Shown piece by piece: positions 34,319 to 46,569 of a stretch of DNA of 64,000 nucleotides. The first letter of the stretch is position 1; every line of letters begins with the position of its first letter. A program made the position numbers and the translations under genes. The notes under the pieces were generated by a model that worked only from the letters and a program-made list of their open reading frames with translations, did not search any database and was not told the DNA's origin. This DNA comes from Aspidapion aeneum (Eukaryota > Arthropoda > Insecta > Coleoptera > Brentidae), in NCBI GenBank assembly GCA_963576565.1, contig OY755042.1, positions 9,993,813-10,057,812 of the forward strand, read 5' to 3'.

Positions 34319-35080
34319 ATGATGATGATGATGATGTTTTCAGGTAAAAATACTGAAGACTGTCAAACACTTCAGAATGATTTTTGTGAAATTGCAACTT
34401 GATGTGATAATAATAGTTTTAAGTTAAACGTTAGTAAGTATTCCTATATGCCTTTTTCTTTGAATCGGGATATTACGTATTAAAGTATATTAGTTACACA
34501 ACAAAAAGACTTGGTATTTAGAAAAGGTGTAATATTTGAGCCCACTCTTTCATTTTCGTCGCATATATTAACTAAGATCATGTGCTCAGAAAATATCAGG
34601 CTTTATTGCTAGAAACACCAAAGTATTTAATGTAGAGGTTGGCTTGCACCTTTTTGACAGCCTGGTGTTGCCTATACTAGAATATGGTTCTGTTTTCTGG
34701 TCCCTACAGTATAACGTGTGGATTCCACTTCTAGGGGTACAGAGGAAGTTTCTAAAGTGCATGTATTTTAGGAAATTTGGTCTTTAACCTCAAAGGTGGT
34801 GGGACAATGATTACCTTTTGGAAACATTTAATCGGCTTTCTCTAAATGAAAGAAGAAACAAAATACTGTTGTGGACTATGTTCAGAATTTTAAAGGACAC
34901 TACCAAGTATCCAGAGATTCTTGCTCAGTTACCGTGTGCTCTAAACCGGGTTAACTCTCGTAATGCCAAAATATTTGTCATATCCGCGAACTAACCTCTA
35001 TAAGAATTCACCTATTTATAAAATGTGTAATTTATTTAATTTGTATTCTTCGAAGATTGATACTACTACTCTATAAATTT
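34318..35080 (+). pseudogene. LINE reverse transcriptase C-terminal remnant (Jockey/I-like)
   Basis: It starts with a (GAT)6 run then VFR. Next come DCQTLQNDFCEIA, KLNVSKYSYMPFS, GVIFEPTLSFSSHI, then VLPILEYGSVFWSLQ, GVQRKFLKCMYFRKFG, LNERRNKILLWTMFRIL and NLYKNSPIYKM, in three frames. The order fits the segment from the RT active site to the C-terminus of a Jockey/I-group LINE. It abuts the truncated end of copy A. Confidence 0.75.
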
Positions 35081-35123
35081 AAAAAGATAATAGGTGATAA
35101 GTTACGTGCTAATAGAGGATCTT

Positions 35124-35276
35124 AGGCTGTGTGTCCATCTCGGAGGGGTACTCTCCAGAGCTGCACTGTGTGATCGTTGCTCAATGTGTTTGAATGTTTG
35201 ACAATAGTGTCGATATGTGACAAATACTCTTGGGAGGGGTACTTGAGACTGCTTCTTTTGGATGGACACATTGCCT
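35124..35276. mobile_element. 150-bp MITE
   Basis: AGGCTGTGTGTCCATC on the left and AGGCAATGTGTCCATCC in complement on the right, followed on each side by a GAGGGGTAC-type block. No coding capacity, and no clear target duplication. Confidence 0.75.
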
Positions 35277-35754
35277 TGGTGAGTATCTATCTGTAATTGG
35301 CAATTAAGCTGTTCTTACTTTGAATAAATAAATAAATTTTCCGTCGGTATTTTGGGACTACTAGACTAGCTAAACCGTAGAACCACTGTCTACTGCCTAC
35401 AAATAATCGTACAAATGATGAAATGCCTTTTGATATCCGTATACAAAAGGGTAAATACCTAAATAACGACAAAGACAGATTTCCAACTCCTATCTTGTTC
35501 AGTTTAACCTCTTAATTCGCGTTTCCAATAATAACTTTGACGGCAGGTAGGTAATCTATTGCTGTTTTCCGCTTTTCACTGCTTTTTGAGTGCATTTGGA
35601 TTACTTGTAGTGCTGATGATGGAGAGCGCATTCCGAATTGACTCAAATCCGAACGCGGGCACTGCCGATGCCGTTCCAATCAATGCTGAAAGGGTATTTT
35701 AAACACTCGACTTCGATATTTAGTAGTATATTATAACATTAGATTTTGGTCAAA

Positions 35755-35972
35755 ATCTATTACTGCTAACGACAGTTTTTTGACAATTAGAAAATTTAAT
35801 GGAGCATCGCATAAGTATGCAGTTCAGAATGTAGTAGACTATATTTTGCTTAACAATTTGTGTTATAACCAAAAACTTCGTAGGAGCTTTAGTTTCCGAG
35901 ATATTTAGAAAAAAACTGTTTTCAAGGCTTCACTTTAAGTGTTCTAATATAGGCTAGCTAGGAAGGTTAAAC
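35755..35972. repeat. Dispersed repeat shared with 47040-47300 and 19790-20000
   Basis: The shared series is GCTAACGACAG, GGAGCATCG, GTTATAACCAAAAACTT, TTTAGTTTC(C/T)GAGATATTTA and GGCTAGCTAGGAAGGT. The copy near 19790 is inverted. No coding potential seen. Confidence 0.75.
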
Positions 35973-36445
35973 CGCTAATGCTAAGTCCAGCCAAATCAAG
36001 TGTGAAAGAGGCTTTATCTGTAAAAAGTCACGAAGCTATCATCGAAATCGCTTTACCAGCAATATATTAATTTTCACAAGATAAACATGCAAATCTTTAT
36101 AGTTTTTGCTAATCACGCAAAACCAAATTTAAATTAAGATAACTTAAGTGCGATCAATATTTTATTGATTCGAAATCAAGAGTATTAAGGAAATCACAGA
36201 CCAAACCACACTTAACAAATTTGGAAGTTGTCGATTCTGTTAACGAATTAAATTTTTAAGTGTGAGGGCTAGACGTATAATTTAAGTGAATTAAAAAAAA
36301 ACGATTGTTAGTAATATTCTTTAAAATATAGTATGTCCAATGTACCATTCACTTTTAAATAATTGAGCATTGTTTATAATTTTAAACTAAAAACAAAGAA
36401 GTTTTACAAGCTTAATTTAATGGAAAACTTGATTGATTATTTTAG

Positions 36446-36710
36446 GAGTTCATGATTATGCCAACCGGCGCCAACTGCTTCAAAGAAGCGATGCGCATGG
36501 GCTCGGAAACCTATCAAGTTTTAAAGAAGATGATCAGGGACAAATACGGCTTGGACGCAACATCAGTAGGGGACGAGGGAGGCTTCGCTCCCAATATTTC
36601 TAACGCCAAGGATGCTTTGACTATTATTAATGAGGCAATCAAAAAGGCTGGATATCAAGGTAGAATCGACATAGCAATGGACTGTGCTGCTTCCGAGATG
36701 TTTAAAAATG
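36446..36710 (+). CDS. Eno: Enolase, exon 4
   Basis: Phase 0 start giving [20 protein letters not shown], with the catalytic Glu168 equivalent in the first codon; then [20 protein letters not shown] with the second catalytic Glu (Glu211 equivalent); and [18 protein letters not shown] with the first Mg-binding Asp (Asp246). The donor is GTAAGA at 36711, so the reading frame that continues beyond 36710 is intron. Confidence 0.95.
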
Positions 36711-39600
36711 GTAAGATTATAGATAAGGGCTTCGGGATTAAGCGGTATAAGATGTGCCTCACTTCGCATTTTTTTCCAATGCCTTGTTTGATTCACAAAA
36801 ATCCCATTATTTACTTAATTGGGAAGAAGGTCCAGATTGGGCTGCCCAGATCATTGATTTGCTTAAATTACTTATGAGACACTCTGGCAGTGGCGAATTC
36901 AGAAGACGGGGGTTCCCATTTGTGCCTGCCTCGCGGAAATCCTGGACCCGCGACTGCAATCTTTGTATTTTTCTTATTGAGCACTAATATGCATTCAAAA
37001 AAAGACTGAATTCCTTAGGTTTCATAATAATTGAACAGTGGATTGCGAATTTTACAAACACTTGACACGAAATCCCGTCAGTAGTTTATTTGGCGAAACC
37101 CACAACCTTTTAAACGACTCTTTATTAGCCCGCGATAACTTGTTACGGGACGCACTGGTATAGTCCTTGCAATACCCCAAGTCCCTTTGCTATCCTTTTT
37201 TATTTTTCTCCTATAAAGAAGACAGAAAATAGTATCGAAAATCATTGTTGGCCCCAGATTGCAGTTGGCAGTTGCAAGCCTGTCTATTAAAGTTTAAACT
37301 GACAATAAAAGTCAACTTTCAAAACAAAAAATTTTTGGCAAGTAGTCAAAATGGTAAAAAGCGACAAAGATAAAATGTTCATACGAAAATTCCACGTCTT
37401 TTCGATCTTCAGTCCTATCCGTAGTAACCACAGAGCAAAATTTTAAGAAACAGTAATAGGTACTGACAAAAAGTATGAAGACTTTCTGATACCATTCAAA
37501 ACATCGTTGTAAAACTATTGTTTAAAAAGATAAAATGCATTGTTAAAATTACATGATGCTGCGAAAAACTAATTTTGGAAGACTGAGAAAATGAAACAGC
37601 TATTGATGTCGCTCCTCTCGTCATAACTGACGATGGCAGTTTATGAGATGAAGTTTTTTGAACGATGAGTATAAATTATTTTTGCATCGTTTGTTTTTTA
37701 GATAGATTTTAGATATTCAGTTTTTTGGTTGGTTTTATTTTATTTTAAGAAAATAGGTTTACAAAACCATACAAATAAAGCTTAATATGATAACTTTCAT
37801 GTTTTGATTTGAACTTAATCCTATGAGCTGTTCTACTGCAACATTTTAAACTTAGTAATTAGTAATAGCCTCAATATAGCTATTTCTAGTTTAAATATTG
37901 CGTCTGAAATATATTTTTAATTCATTCAGAAAGAGTCTGTACAATACTGTTTTTGTTGAAATTCCCAAAGGCTTTTCATACTTTTTAAAAGATCTATGTG
38001 TCGAACATAAAAATTGTTTATTTATTAAAAATTATAATAAAATACTGTTTTAATTTACCATAAACAAAAAATATAAATGCTTATATACTTATTGTAACAA
38101 AGAAATGAGTATGTACTACATTAATATGTCGAGAGTTTATTTGTGGAAACTACAAATAATGTTAATTTAATTTTTATTAAGCCTTTATGCTAGGTAATAA
38201 TATTAAAAACTTCTGTTTACAAAAAATATAAGATAAATAGAGCCTAATCTTATTTGAATCATAATTTTTACCAAAACAAATTGCAAAGCTTAGCTTAACT
38301 CAAGCTCGAAATACATTGTAGAAAATAACATTTTGAAAATAATATTAAATAATCATTAATTTATCGTTTGTTCATGGTTTGTGGCTCTACGGTCAGTCGC
38401 ACTGAAAATCTTCCAATGTAGAAACTTTGGCGGAAGGGCGCCCTAATTGTTCATAAATTTTTCACTACATAAAATCATTTTGGGACAGAACCTTTTCTCA
38501 AAAAACTATTCCAAATCGGAATTTAAATAAAAAATAAGCGATAATCTTTCAAAGTCAGAAATTTCAAAACAATGGCAGTTTAAACACCAATCCACCACCC
38601 TTATTATAAAGGGTGGTGACCGATTAAATTAACATTAAGGTAACTGATAATTAGTTTCGCAGCATCCATTATCAGTTACCTTAGGAACCTGTGGTTTAAA
38701 ACTGAATTAAGAATACACGCGCGTTTTGTTACCAGAATTACGGGGTGATTAAACAAAAGGACTAGCCTTATTGCAAATACTATAACTGCTTTACGCATTG
38801 CCGAGTAAAGCATTATGAAAAAAAAATAAAAAAATGTCTTTACCTCCCTTTATCCTACTATAAATAAATTTCCAAAAATTTCCGTCGAACATCCCCTGTT
38901 TTTGGTAGGGGAATTATGTTCGGTTCGGTTCATTAAATAAAATGCGGAAAAATCAAAACAAATATTTAACCTAATTATCTAAAAGAACGTGTTCGCATTC
39001 GGATAGAAAGAATGTTTGCGGTCTTTTTACTAACGGGAGCAGAGTAAGACACCAAATGATTTATTTTCCTTTTATTCAGTTCTTTTATGTAGTGGCTTTT
39101 CATAAGTCCACAGAAACCTTATTTCGCAATAGGCTGTTGCCGCCCCTTTCATTGCGAGTATGTCTGCTTTCTTATTTTCCTCAATGCCCTGATGTTCTGG
39201 TACCTACGTCAGTGTAATTTCGTTAATTTGAGCTAACCGTTTTATGGTATGTTGTACTCTAAGACTAACTTTGACACACTCTTGTGTCCGATTTACTGTC
39301 TAAACGTGTGAAGTCTTGCTTCCACTTTTTGCTTCGGTTCAGTCAGTTTTTATTAGATAGGCAACTCCGGCTGTTTGACAGACCGTTAACTCTGTGGAGC
39401 CCACTACTGAGCCTAGTGACGTCTTGAAACGGCAGACAAAAAAAATATTTAGTCAAAAGTCTGATTAATACTCTGTTAATAAGTGCAGTTTGTCCCATTA
39501 AAATCGATGTAATACTTCAAAAGTTATAATGAAAAAAAATTGTCCGGTTTTTTTGGCCCACCCGGTATATTTGATATAATATATTCAAGTAAGATTAAAG
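36711..39600. other. Enolase intron 4, 5' part, with two short hairpins
   Basis: No exon. Two small hairpins lie together: 38592-38617 (ACCACCC / GGGTGGT) and 38632-38685, where TAAGGTAACTGATAAT is exactly complemented by ATTATCAGTTACCTTA across a 16-base loop. A few hundred bases before the 39601 element, nothing else is recognised. Confidence 0.5.
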
Positions 39601-39767
39601 CATGGGCGCACCCAGGGGGGGGCGGGGACCGGGCCCGCCCCCCCCCCAAGCCTATGATTTTTGTATATATTTTCCACATATTTCATGAATAAACACAAAA
39701 AATAGCATGAAATACGACATTATGAGGCCTCGGGCCCCCCCCAAGACATATTCCTGGGTGCGTTACT
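39601..39767. mobile_element. GC-ended hAT-type MITE with exact target duplication
   Basis: CATGGGCGCACCCAGG at the left and CCTGGGTGCGTTACT at the right. GATTAAAG is duplicated exactly at 39593-39600 and 39768-39775. The core CCTATGATTTTTGTATATAT and ATGAGGCCTCGGGCCC are as in the other copies. Confidence 0.92.
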
Positions 39768-39781
39768 GATTAAAGTACTAC

Positions 39782-40028
39782 CGAGGGGTGGCTCGATCGC
39801 CGATTTTTGTACACCAAAAGAAATGCCTACGGTATTTTCTGGTATTTCCCAGTATTTCTTCAAATTTCAATGGTATTTCCTAGTTTTTCCTAAGCAATGG
39901 TATTTCCTAGTATTACCCCCCCTAGTATTTTCAGTGGTATTTCCTAGTATATTTCCCAGTACTTCCCAAGTATTTCCTGGTATTAACCCTAACCTGTACA
40001 CCAAAAGGAAATACCGAGCCACCCCTCG
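39782..40028. mobile_element. GGTATTTCC phrase-repeat element with exact target duplication
   Basis: Terminal inverted repeats CGAGGGGTGGCTCG and CGAGCCACCCCTCG, then an inner pair around TTTGTACACCAAAA. The interior is at least ten variations of GGTATTTCCTAGT. AGTACTAC is exactly duplicated at 39774-39781 and 40029-40036. The left duplication overlaps the right duplication of the neighbour at 39601-39767. Confidence 0.9.
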
Positions 40029-40420
40029 AGTACTACCTGAAGAATTTCAATATGAAACATTAGAACAAGAAGAAATAAATCTGCTTTAACGTTCCATCAG
40101 ACTCAGACTAACAAACGTTGATTCGCTATAAAATTGACTGTTTATAGTCTAACATATACGCATTTGTAATGACGTCACCAGTTGAGAAAAAAACGTATGG
40201 CGGAGATATTTTTGCCAATCAATGTTTTTTGATTGACAGTGACGGATACTTCACAGAACCAATTACCTACCTATTTGAATCATAAACACTACTTTTTTTT
40301 AAAAGTTTATAGTCACCGCTGTTTATAATATACTAAACAAAGATAAACAAAAATTACAAATGGGTATAAGTTGGACTATATATCTCCTAGGAAGAGCCAA
40401 TTTTATTGTCGATCCTTATC

Positions 40421-40798
40421 TCACAAATAGAAATAACGTTTTTTATTTAAGAGGGTCACGCACCAATGTTCGTATCAGCTCACCTCTATATCGAATGTGC
40501 AATCTTGCAAATAGTGTAAAAATAAAATAGATATTTTTAAATTCAATTCAATAAAATCGTTTAAAACTCACATAAAAAAAATTAATGTATAAGGAAGTAC
40601 ACAAATGTTCAGTAAATTTTAGTTAAGAAATTTATATTTTGGTTTTTGTGAATAATTATTATTATTTTTTTTTAACTACTTTTTATCGCAATGATATATT
40701 TTTCTTTTTTTAGTAATGTGTGTTTAACTTAGATAAGATTATTGTGTGTGATGTGTTATTGGGTTGTAAGTCTGTTGACTGCAAATAAATAAATAAAT
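40421..40798 (+). mobile_element. LINE 3' end fragment
   Basis: It encodes RNNVFYLRGSRTNVRISS then PLYRMCNLANS and a stop. That is the C-terminal end of a Jockey/I-type LINE (compare NLYKNSPIYKMCNL at about 35000). About 300 bases of AT-rich 3' region follow, ending in a TAAATAAATAAATA tail. Confidence 0.65.
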
Positions 40799-40978
40799 AT
40801 ACCATTTTTCATTTTAGCCGCTAGGTTTTGTCCACAGGTAGCTATTTCAATTTGTTTTCTAATAAATAGAGAACAATAGGCTTATTTACAAACTTTAAAG
40901 CTGGATTTTATCCATCCATATTTTAAATAATATAATATTAAAACTTAACGAAATCATATATTTCATTTTTGTGTTTAG

Positions 40979-41160
40979 GTCTTTATGATATGGACTTTAA
41001 AAACCCAAAAAGCGACAAAAAGAATTGGATGAAACCGGATGCACTCCTTAAATCCTACCAAGACTTTATAAAATCCTTTCCCATAGTGTCGATTGAAGAT
41101 CCGTTTGATCAGGATGATTGGGATTCTTGGACAAAGCTCACTGGAAATACCTCTATTCAA
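40979..41160 (+). CDS. Eno: Enolase, exon 5
   Basis: Two bases complete the split Gly codon of exon 4; then LYDMDFKNPKSDKKNW, DFIKSFPIVSIEDPFDQDDW with the Mg-binding Glu (Glu295 equivalent), and TKLTGNTSIQ. The donor is GTACGT at 41161. The in-frame ATG-like extension upstream of 40979 is intron. Confidence 0.95.
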
Positions 41161-41289
41161 GTACGTATAAAGTAAACTAGATCAACAAAATAAGCAAAAC
41201 CCTTTTCGGGTATAAAAAAATACCCAACAATCATTTTTATTAAAAAAATTGAACTAATTGATGAATAAGTATTTGATAAGATAAGCACA

Positions 41290-42730
41290 AAAAGGTGGAT
41301 AGACGATGTCGACGAAATCAAGAATATGGGAATAGGAATCCGACGGAGAATCATACCAAAGGCGGCAGAAAGGAGAGATCTGGTTAATTCGGTTTACCCA
41401 TCAGGAGTTGTAATACCACTTGTGGAAGAAGAAGAATTGATGAATAAGACAGATACAATGGTTTGTCTGTTTGTTCAAATTTCGATATGTATATCTACAT
41501 ACCTAGGATACGGTAGGTTTCTTAGAGATCTAATAGAGAATGATTTTCATGAACAAGAAGAAGAAGAGCAAAGTGGGTTTCGCGCAGGCAGATCTTGTAG
41601 TGATAATGTTTCTTGTCTTAAACAAGTAATTGAGAAAAGAAGCGCCAGAAATATAGAGACTCATGTTACCTTTGTAGACCTACAAAAAGCATATGATACC
41701 GTTCCAGTAGAAAAATTATGGACAGTGTTAGAGCAAACGAATATCAATCATACATACATAAAAGCGATAAAAGAACTATACAAAGGGTCAAAATATAAAA
41801 TTAAAATTGGAAATCGACTTTCAAAAGAATTCCTGGTAACAAAAGGCTTAAGACAGGAATGTTGTATCTCTCCAACTCTTTTTAAAATATATATCGCAGT
41901 AGCTCTAAAAAACTGGAAACGTAAAGTGCACGGCATGGGAATACAACTTAACGACCGATTTACCAATTTGCTGACGACCAAGTAATTGTGGCTAATGATA
42001 AAGAAGACATGGAGTATATGATGAGAAAGTTAACAGAAGAATACCAAAAGTGGGGATTAACAGTGAAAGTGGACAAGACACAGTACTTATGTATTGGAAA
42101 CGAATCCAGTGAGTACTAGAAAATGGACAAACAATATCTCAATGCAATGAGTATTTATACTTGGGTGTCACATTTGATAAGACAGGTACAGACTGTAAAG
42201 AATTGGAAAAAAGAATAGTAAAAGCAAAAAAAGTTATTGGATGTCTTAACAGTATTTTATGGAGCAGAGAGATAAAAAAGAATGTAAAATTTAACACATA
42301 TGAAACAATGGTCCAAAGCACGCTGTTGTATGGAATAGAGACTTGTCGCGTAACAGAAAAGTACAAAACAAAAATGGAAAGTGTCGAAATGGATGCAATA
42401 AGAAGATCAATGAGAATATCTAGAATAGATCACATAAGAATTGAGATCATAAAAGAAAGAATGGGAATCGAGGGAAGCATAACGGATGACATTACTAGAA
42501 GGCAACTGATATGCTACGGCCATGTACAACGGATGAACGACGAAAGATTACCAAAGCAGGTCCTAGAATGGCAAACAATAGGGCGCAGAAAACGAGGACG
42601 TCCTAAACTAGAATGGCAACAGTCAATCCAAAGATCAATGAGTCAAAAAAATCTGATTGAGGATGATTGTCAGGATCGAAGGAGGTGGAGAATAGGCGTC
42701 GGACAACGTAGAAAAACGTTCTAAACCGAC
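41290..42730 (+). pseudogene. RTE-like non-LTR retrotransposon, copy B, in enolase intron 5
   Basis: A second copy of the LINE at 31362. It starts with a stray C-terminal fragment from another LINE (about 41290-41440: RWIDDVDEIKNMGIGIRRR). Then come RDLIENDFHEQ, GFRAGRSCSDNVSCLKQ, the AYDTVP motif, GLRQECCISP, a frame change before the FADD motif near 41972, then YLGVTFDKTGTDCKEL and the C-terminus RKRGRPKLEWQQS to GVGQRRKTF. The 5' half, including the endonuclease, is absent. The tail has ATAGTAGTAGT. Its orientation is that of enolase. Confidence 0.88.
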
Positions 42731-42792
42731 ATAGTAGTAGTATATCTACATACCTACGACAGACGTGCTCATTAATATTCGTTTCTTTTTAG

Positions 42793-42965
42793 ATTGTGGC
42801 AGACGACCTAACCGTCACCAATCCAAAACGAATTCAAACTGCAGTTGACAAGTGCGCTTCCAATGGTCTCCTTTTAAAGGTCAATCAAATTGGAACTGTA
42901 ACTGAATCAATCAGGGCGCACTTGCTTGCCAAACAAAGTGGTTGGGGAACTATGGTGTCCCACAG
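42793..42965 (+). CDS. Eno: Enolase, exon 6
   Basis: Encodes [35 protein letters not shown] and GWGTMVSHR. It holds the Mg-binding Asp (Asp320 equivalent), the catalytic Lys (Lys345 equivalent in LLLKVNQ) and the substrate His of VSHR. The Gly of the usual VGDD motif is Ala. The donor is GTAAAA, and the last two bases form the start of an Arg codon. Confidence 0.95.
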
Positions 42966-43098
42966 GTAAAACTTAAATACTCTTGGCGAAACCTCGTTGC
43001 AGTTATGTGATTCCTTTATTTGAATCGAAGCCCCTTCTGAGCCTGAGAATTTCATTTTGATGGCAGACAGAACAAGGACACCAAGCTCTAGGGGCAAC

Positions 43099-43260
43099 AA
43101 GTTTTCGTGGTTTATCGGTAATCGGGTAAAAAGAAGGGTCCAAGATCTAATGGACCCCCAATAAGTGTTGACAGTTTACTGTTAAGCTTTCAAGCTACTC
43201 ACGGAAAACTACGAGAGAAACAAGAAACCCTCATTTCTACCCGATTAGCCACGAAAACTT
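43099..43260. mobile_element. 160-bp MITE
   Basis: AAGTTTTCGTGGTTTATCGG with ATCGGGTA on the left; AAGTTTTCGTGGCTAATCGG with GTAGAAATG in complement on the right. It lies in enolase intron 6. Confidence 0.8.
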
Positions 43261-43530
43261 ATTTGATTAATAATTTGCGGGACTAAATTTTACGTTTTTT
43301 GATAAATTTGGGGTTTAATGTTTGTCGCAGGGGGAGATAGATAGTTTAGATAGAGGAGATAGATAGTTTAACCCCACTTGCCAGCTTCGATTTTAAAGAA
43401 AATCCTTAAGGCAAAAACCGCATCTTGATATAGCAATCCTTTTTTATGTTAGTAAGGGTTTTTTAAAAGTCTGCATCTTATTAATACACAATTGCATAAG
43501 TTAATATTTTTATTGGAATCAGAGTTGTCA

Positions 43531-44785
43531 GGTACCTACTTCAAGTACTCAAAGTACTTCAAGTACATTAAAAGTATTTCAAGTACAATAAAATATTCTT
43601 GAAGTACAATGATATCTACATTGTACTTCAAGAGATATAACTTTAATGCGCCGAAGACCAGTAGTAACTTCCGGGTTGCCGGTTATTTTATCAGTTTGGC
43701 AGGAAAGTTCGGTATTTTAGCAACCTTGATAGGTACGTCTTAACTAATTGCCCCAAAAAATCGTAATATTAGGTACACACTTATCCAAAGAATAATGGCC
43801 ATACCTTCATTATTTCGTAGAATGAAAAATTCAAATTCAGTTTAAGAAACTACTACAGTAGTAATGCCACCTATTGGGGGCTGTCGGTAGTACGGTAGTG
43901 CAGGTATTTTTGGGTATCCAACTAGTCACCTTGCAGCAGACGTAATTTCTAAGTTTGATGGAGTTTGGTTTAAAAAACCCGAAAATTTATTTATTCTGAC
44001 TAGATACACCTCAAAAAATTCCTTGGATATTTACGTTTGTTATGCTTATTTATTTAGTTTCATTTAAACTATTATACAAATGATACTTTCTGTGAGTGAT
44101 TTAGAAATTATTGAAAATGTGTGCTCCACCAAAAAAGAAATAAGGCAAGGTAGGGTACGTGCATCCCGGTTTTACAAGAGTTTTTTGTAGGTCTCATTAA
44201 AAAGTCAAATATATTTGGATCTACAAAAATGTGATTTATTTAGAAACAACTGTATGCAATTTGAGACAGAAAAACTTAATATATTTTAAAATTTTTGTCT
44301 TTTGGGGCAGGTCCCATTTACCCCGGAGTTTGGGTTCGGGGTATCTGGGACACCCCTATTGCAAAACTATAAAACATTAAAAATATTTGAATGGGATTGG
44401 GTCAACTTCGCAGCTTTTTGTTTAATAATAACATAATAATAATAATAACCTTTTTATGGCATTTGTATGTAAAATGATGAGTTCATAAAAAATAAATAAA
44501 TGCAATTTAGGTATATAAGTAATACATATTGACATACAATAGTATTCCAAAAAATAAAACCTTTCAGGTTGAAAATTTTGACATGTTTAAAAAAAAAATT
44601 TCATCTTTGAAATTTTTGACGGTTTTCGACATTTTTTGACATATTTAAAGTACTTGATTGAAGTGCCTTAATTCTAAAGTAAGTAAGTTCTAAGTAAAAG
44701 ACTTGAAGAAATCAAGTACTTTTATAATGTACTTGGTACTTGAAGTACATTTGAAAAGAAAATGTACTTAGTACTTCAAGTAGTT
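43531..44785. mobile_element. AAGTACTTC phrase-repeat region
   Basis: A left tract (43531-43630) and a right tract (44645-44785) are both built of degenerate AAGTACTTCAAGTAC phrases, which are themselves near-palindromic. Between them are the dispersed repeat at 44090-44285 and AT-rich sequence. I infer that it is the same class of element as those at 10018 and 39782, but the outer ends are not clear. Confidence 0.45.
44090..44285. repeat. Dispersed repeat, second copy of 25108
   Basis: The same segments as at 25108 and in the same orientation, with an extra stretch after GCATCCCGGTTTTA. Confidence 0.7.
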
Positions 44786-44832
44786 TTACAAATCTTAATG
44801 TAAATATTATAATATTTTATTTTTTCTTGTAA

Positions 44833-45075
<243 letters not shown>

Positions 45076-45563
45076 ATTATTTTAACATATTTTTGTAAAA
45101 AAATAAGCATAGTTTTATTTTTACTCCACCATTTTTACAACAAACAATATTTTTTCACTCAAGCACCCTGTTATACCGCGTTCGGGACTCCTCGTGCACA
45201 AAGGATATAGTGGTGATTGCCGAGTTAACTGGATCATGTGGGGACAGGGTCGACTCGTCACAAATTGCAACAATGCCAGCACGGGTTGAAAATATTTCCA
45301 AAAGATGGCGCCAGTTGCCAAGGTTTTTAAACATTTCTCCTTTACTTTTCGGTACAAAATAACTTCATATACCACCGGTTGTAAGTTATTAAAATTTCTA
45401 ACCGTATCTGCAGTAGAAACCAGTCTAACGTAACTTAACCGATACATATATACTCAGTCAACATTTTGGAAATAATTTTTTTGAATAATTATTTTTTGGA
45501 AATACTTTTAATAATTTTCGAGTTTTTCGCCAAAAATTATAACGCCCCTTTCCTCTTTTTGAT

Positions 45564-45695
45564 AGGTCGAAATCGGTGTTAGCCTAACCGTCAAATGATC
45601 GCAAACGGATCCCATCCTGTCCAGGCACACCCCTGTTAGAATACGTTTGCGATCAATTAACCACGGTTCGGTTCGTTTCAAGCCGATTTCGACCT
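45564..45695. mobile_element. 130-bp hairpin MITE after the enolase gene
   Basis: AGGTCGAAATCGG and CGATTTCGACCT at the ends, and TGATCGCAAACG / CGTTTGCGATCA inside. The arms also share ACCG stretches. Confidence 0.8.
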
Positions 45696-46560
45696 CCTAA
45701 AAGAAGGTCAAGTGAGTTATCATTTTAAAAATCCCGCCTAAATATATTTATTGTTTACATCCTATAGTTTCATACTAACACGTAGAACTGGCAACAAACA
45801 AACGAGCCGAGCCTGCGTCAAGTTAACAATGTACAGGATTTTATTTAAGTCGACTTAACCTAACATGAACTAACCTCATATGACAGAAACTAGATTTAAC
45901 CTGACCTGACCTAAGATGACATAACCATAATTAGGATCGTTGGGTCAAGATAGGTTAGATCAATTTATGTCATACTAAGTCAGGTACAGGTTAGGTTGTA
46001 TTAGTTAATAATGTTATATCAGGTCAGGTTTAGTTATGTCAAATCCTGCGAGAATTTTTGCAAACAAAATCGAACCTAACCTATCCGAATATGGCATAAA
46101 CCTAGCGAGATGTCTACAAGTTTCTACTCTACTGCATTCTCTAAATTGTAAAATAGGTTATATTAGTTTATTTCATATTAAGACTAAAATAAATATGTCC
46201 ACTCGGCTATTGCGAAAGTGTATACTTTGTGGACGAGTAGACCCGAACGCGGTATAACAGGCGCTCGATACAAATATGCAAGCGGGCGTGCATGGCACGC
46301 GGGCGCCTCCTATGGCGGCTCAAGTACCAAAATCCTACAAATTACGTAATATTTAATTACTGTGTTTAGAACCGCTGATATTTTTTATTTTGGAAAGAAA
46401 CCAATTAACTGCTTTGGAACCACTGTTAGGATTTTTTTTTCATGTTTGTTAAAATAAATCGATGGCGAAATCCAGCGCTGGGAAAGGGCAGCAAAAAGAA
46501 ATTTAAAAAAATTATAATTCGCAAATGGCAAAATTCAATTTTTACGTTCTTAGCCCGCAT
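45696..46560. other. Gene-free spacer between enolase and the next repeats
   Basis: No gene. The stretch 45850-46090 is rich in AACCTAAC and ACCTGACC words, as is common in insect spacers. The open frames at 46036 and 46442 show no family resemblance. Confidence 0.4.
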
Positions 46561-46569
46561 AGCAATGGC

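Noticed and set aside
36711..36877. Open extension of enolase exon 4
   Set aside because: It diverges from all enolases at a good GTAAGA donor, and exon 5 continues the protein in phase.
45121..45447. 108-residue - strand frame after enolase
   Set aside because: It has no recognisable domain, lies in the likely 3' flank of enolase and starts at no convincing context.
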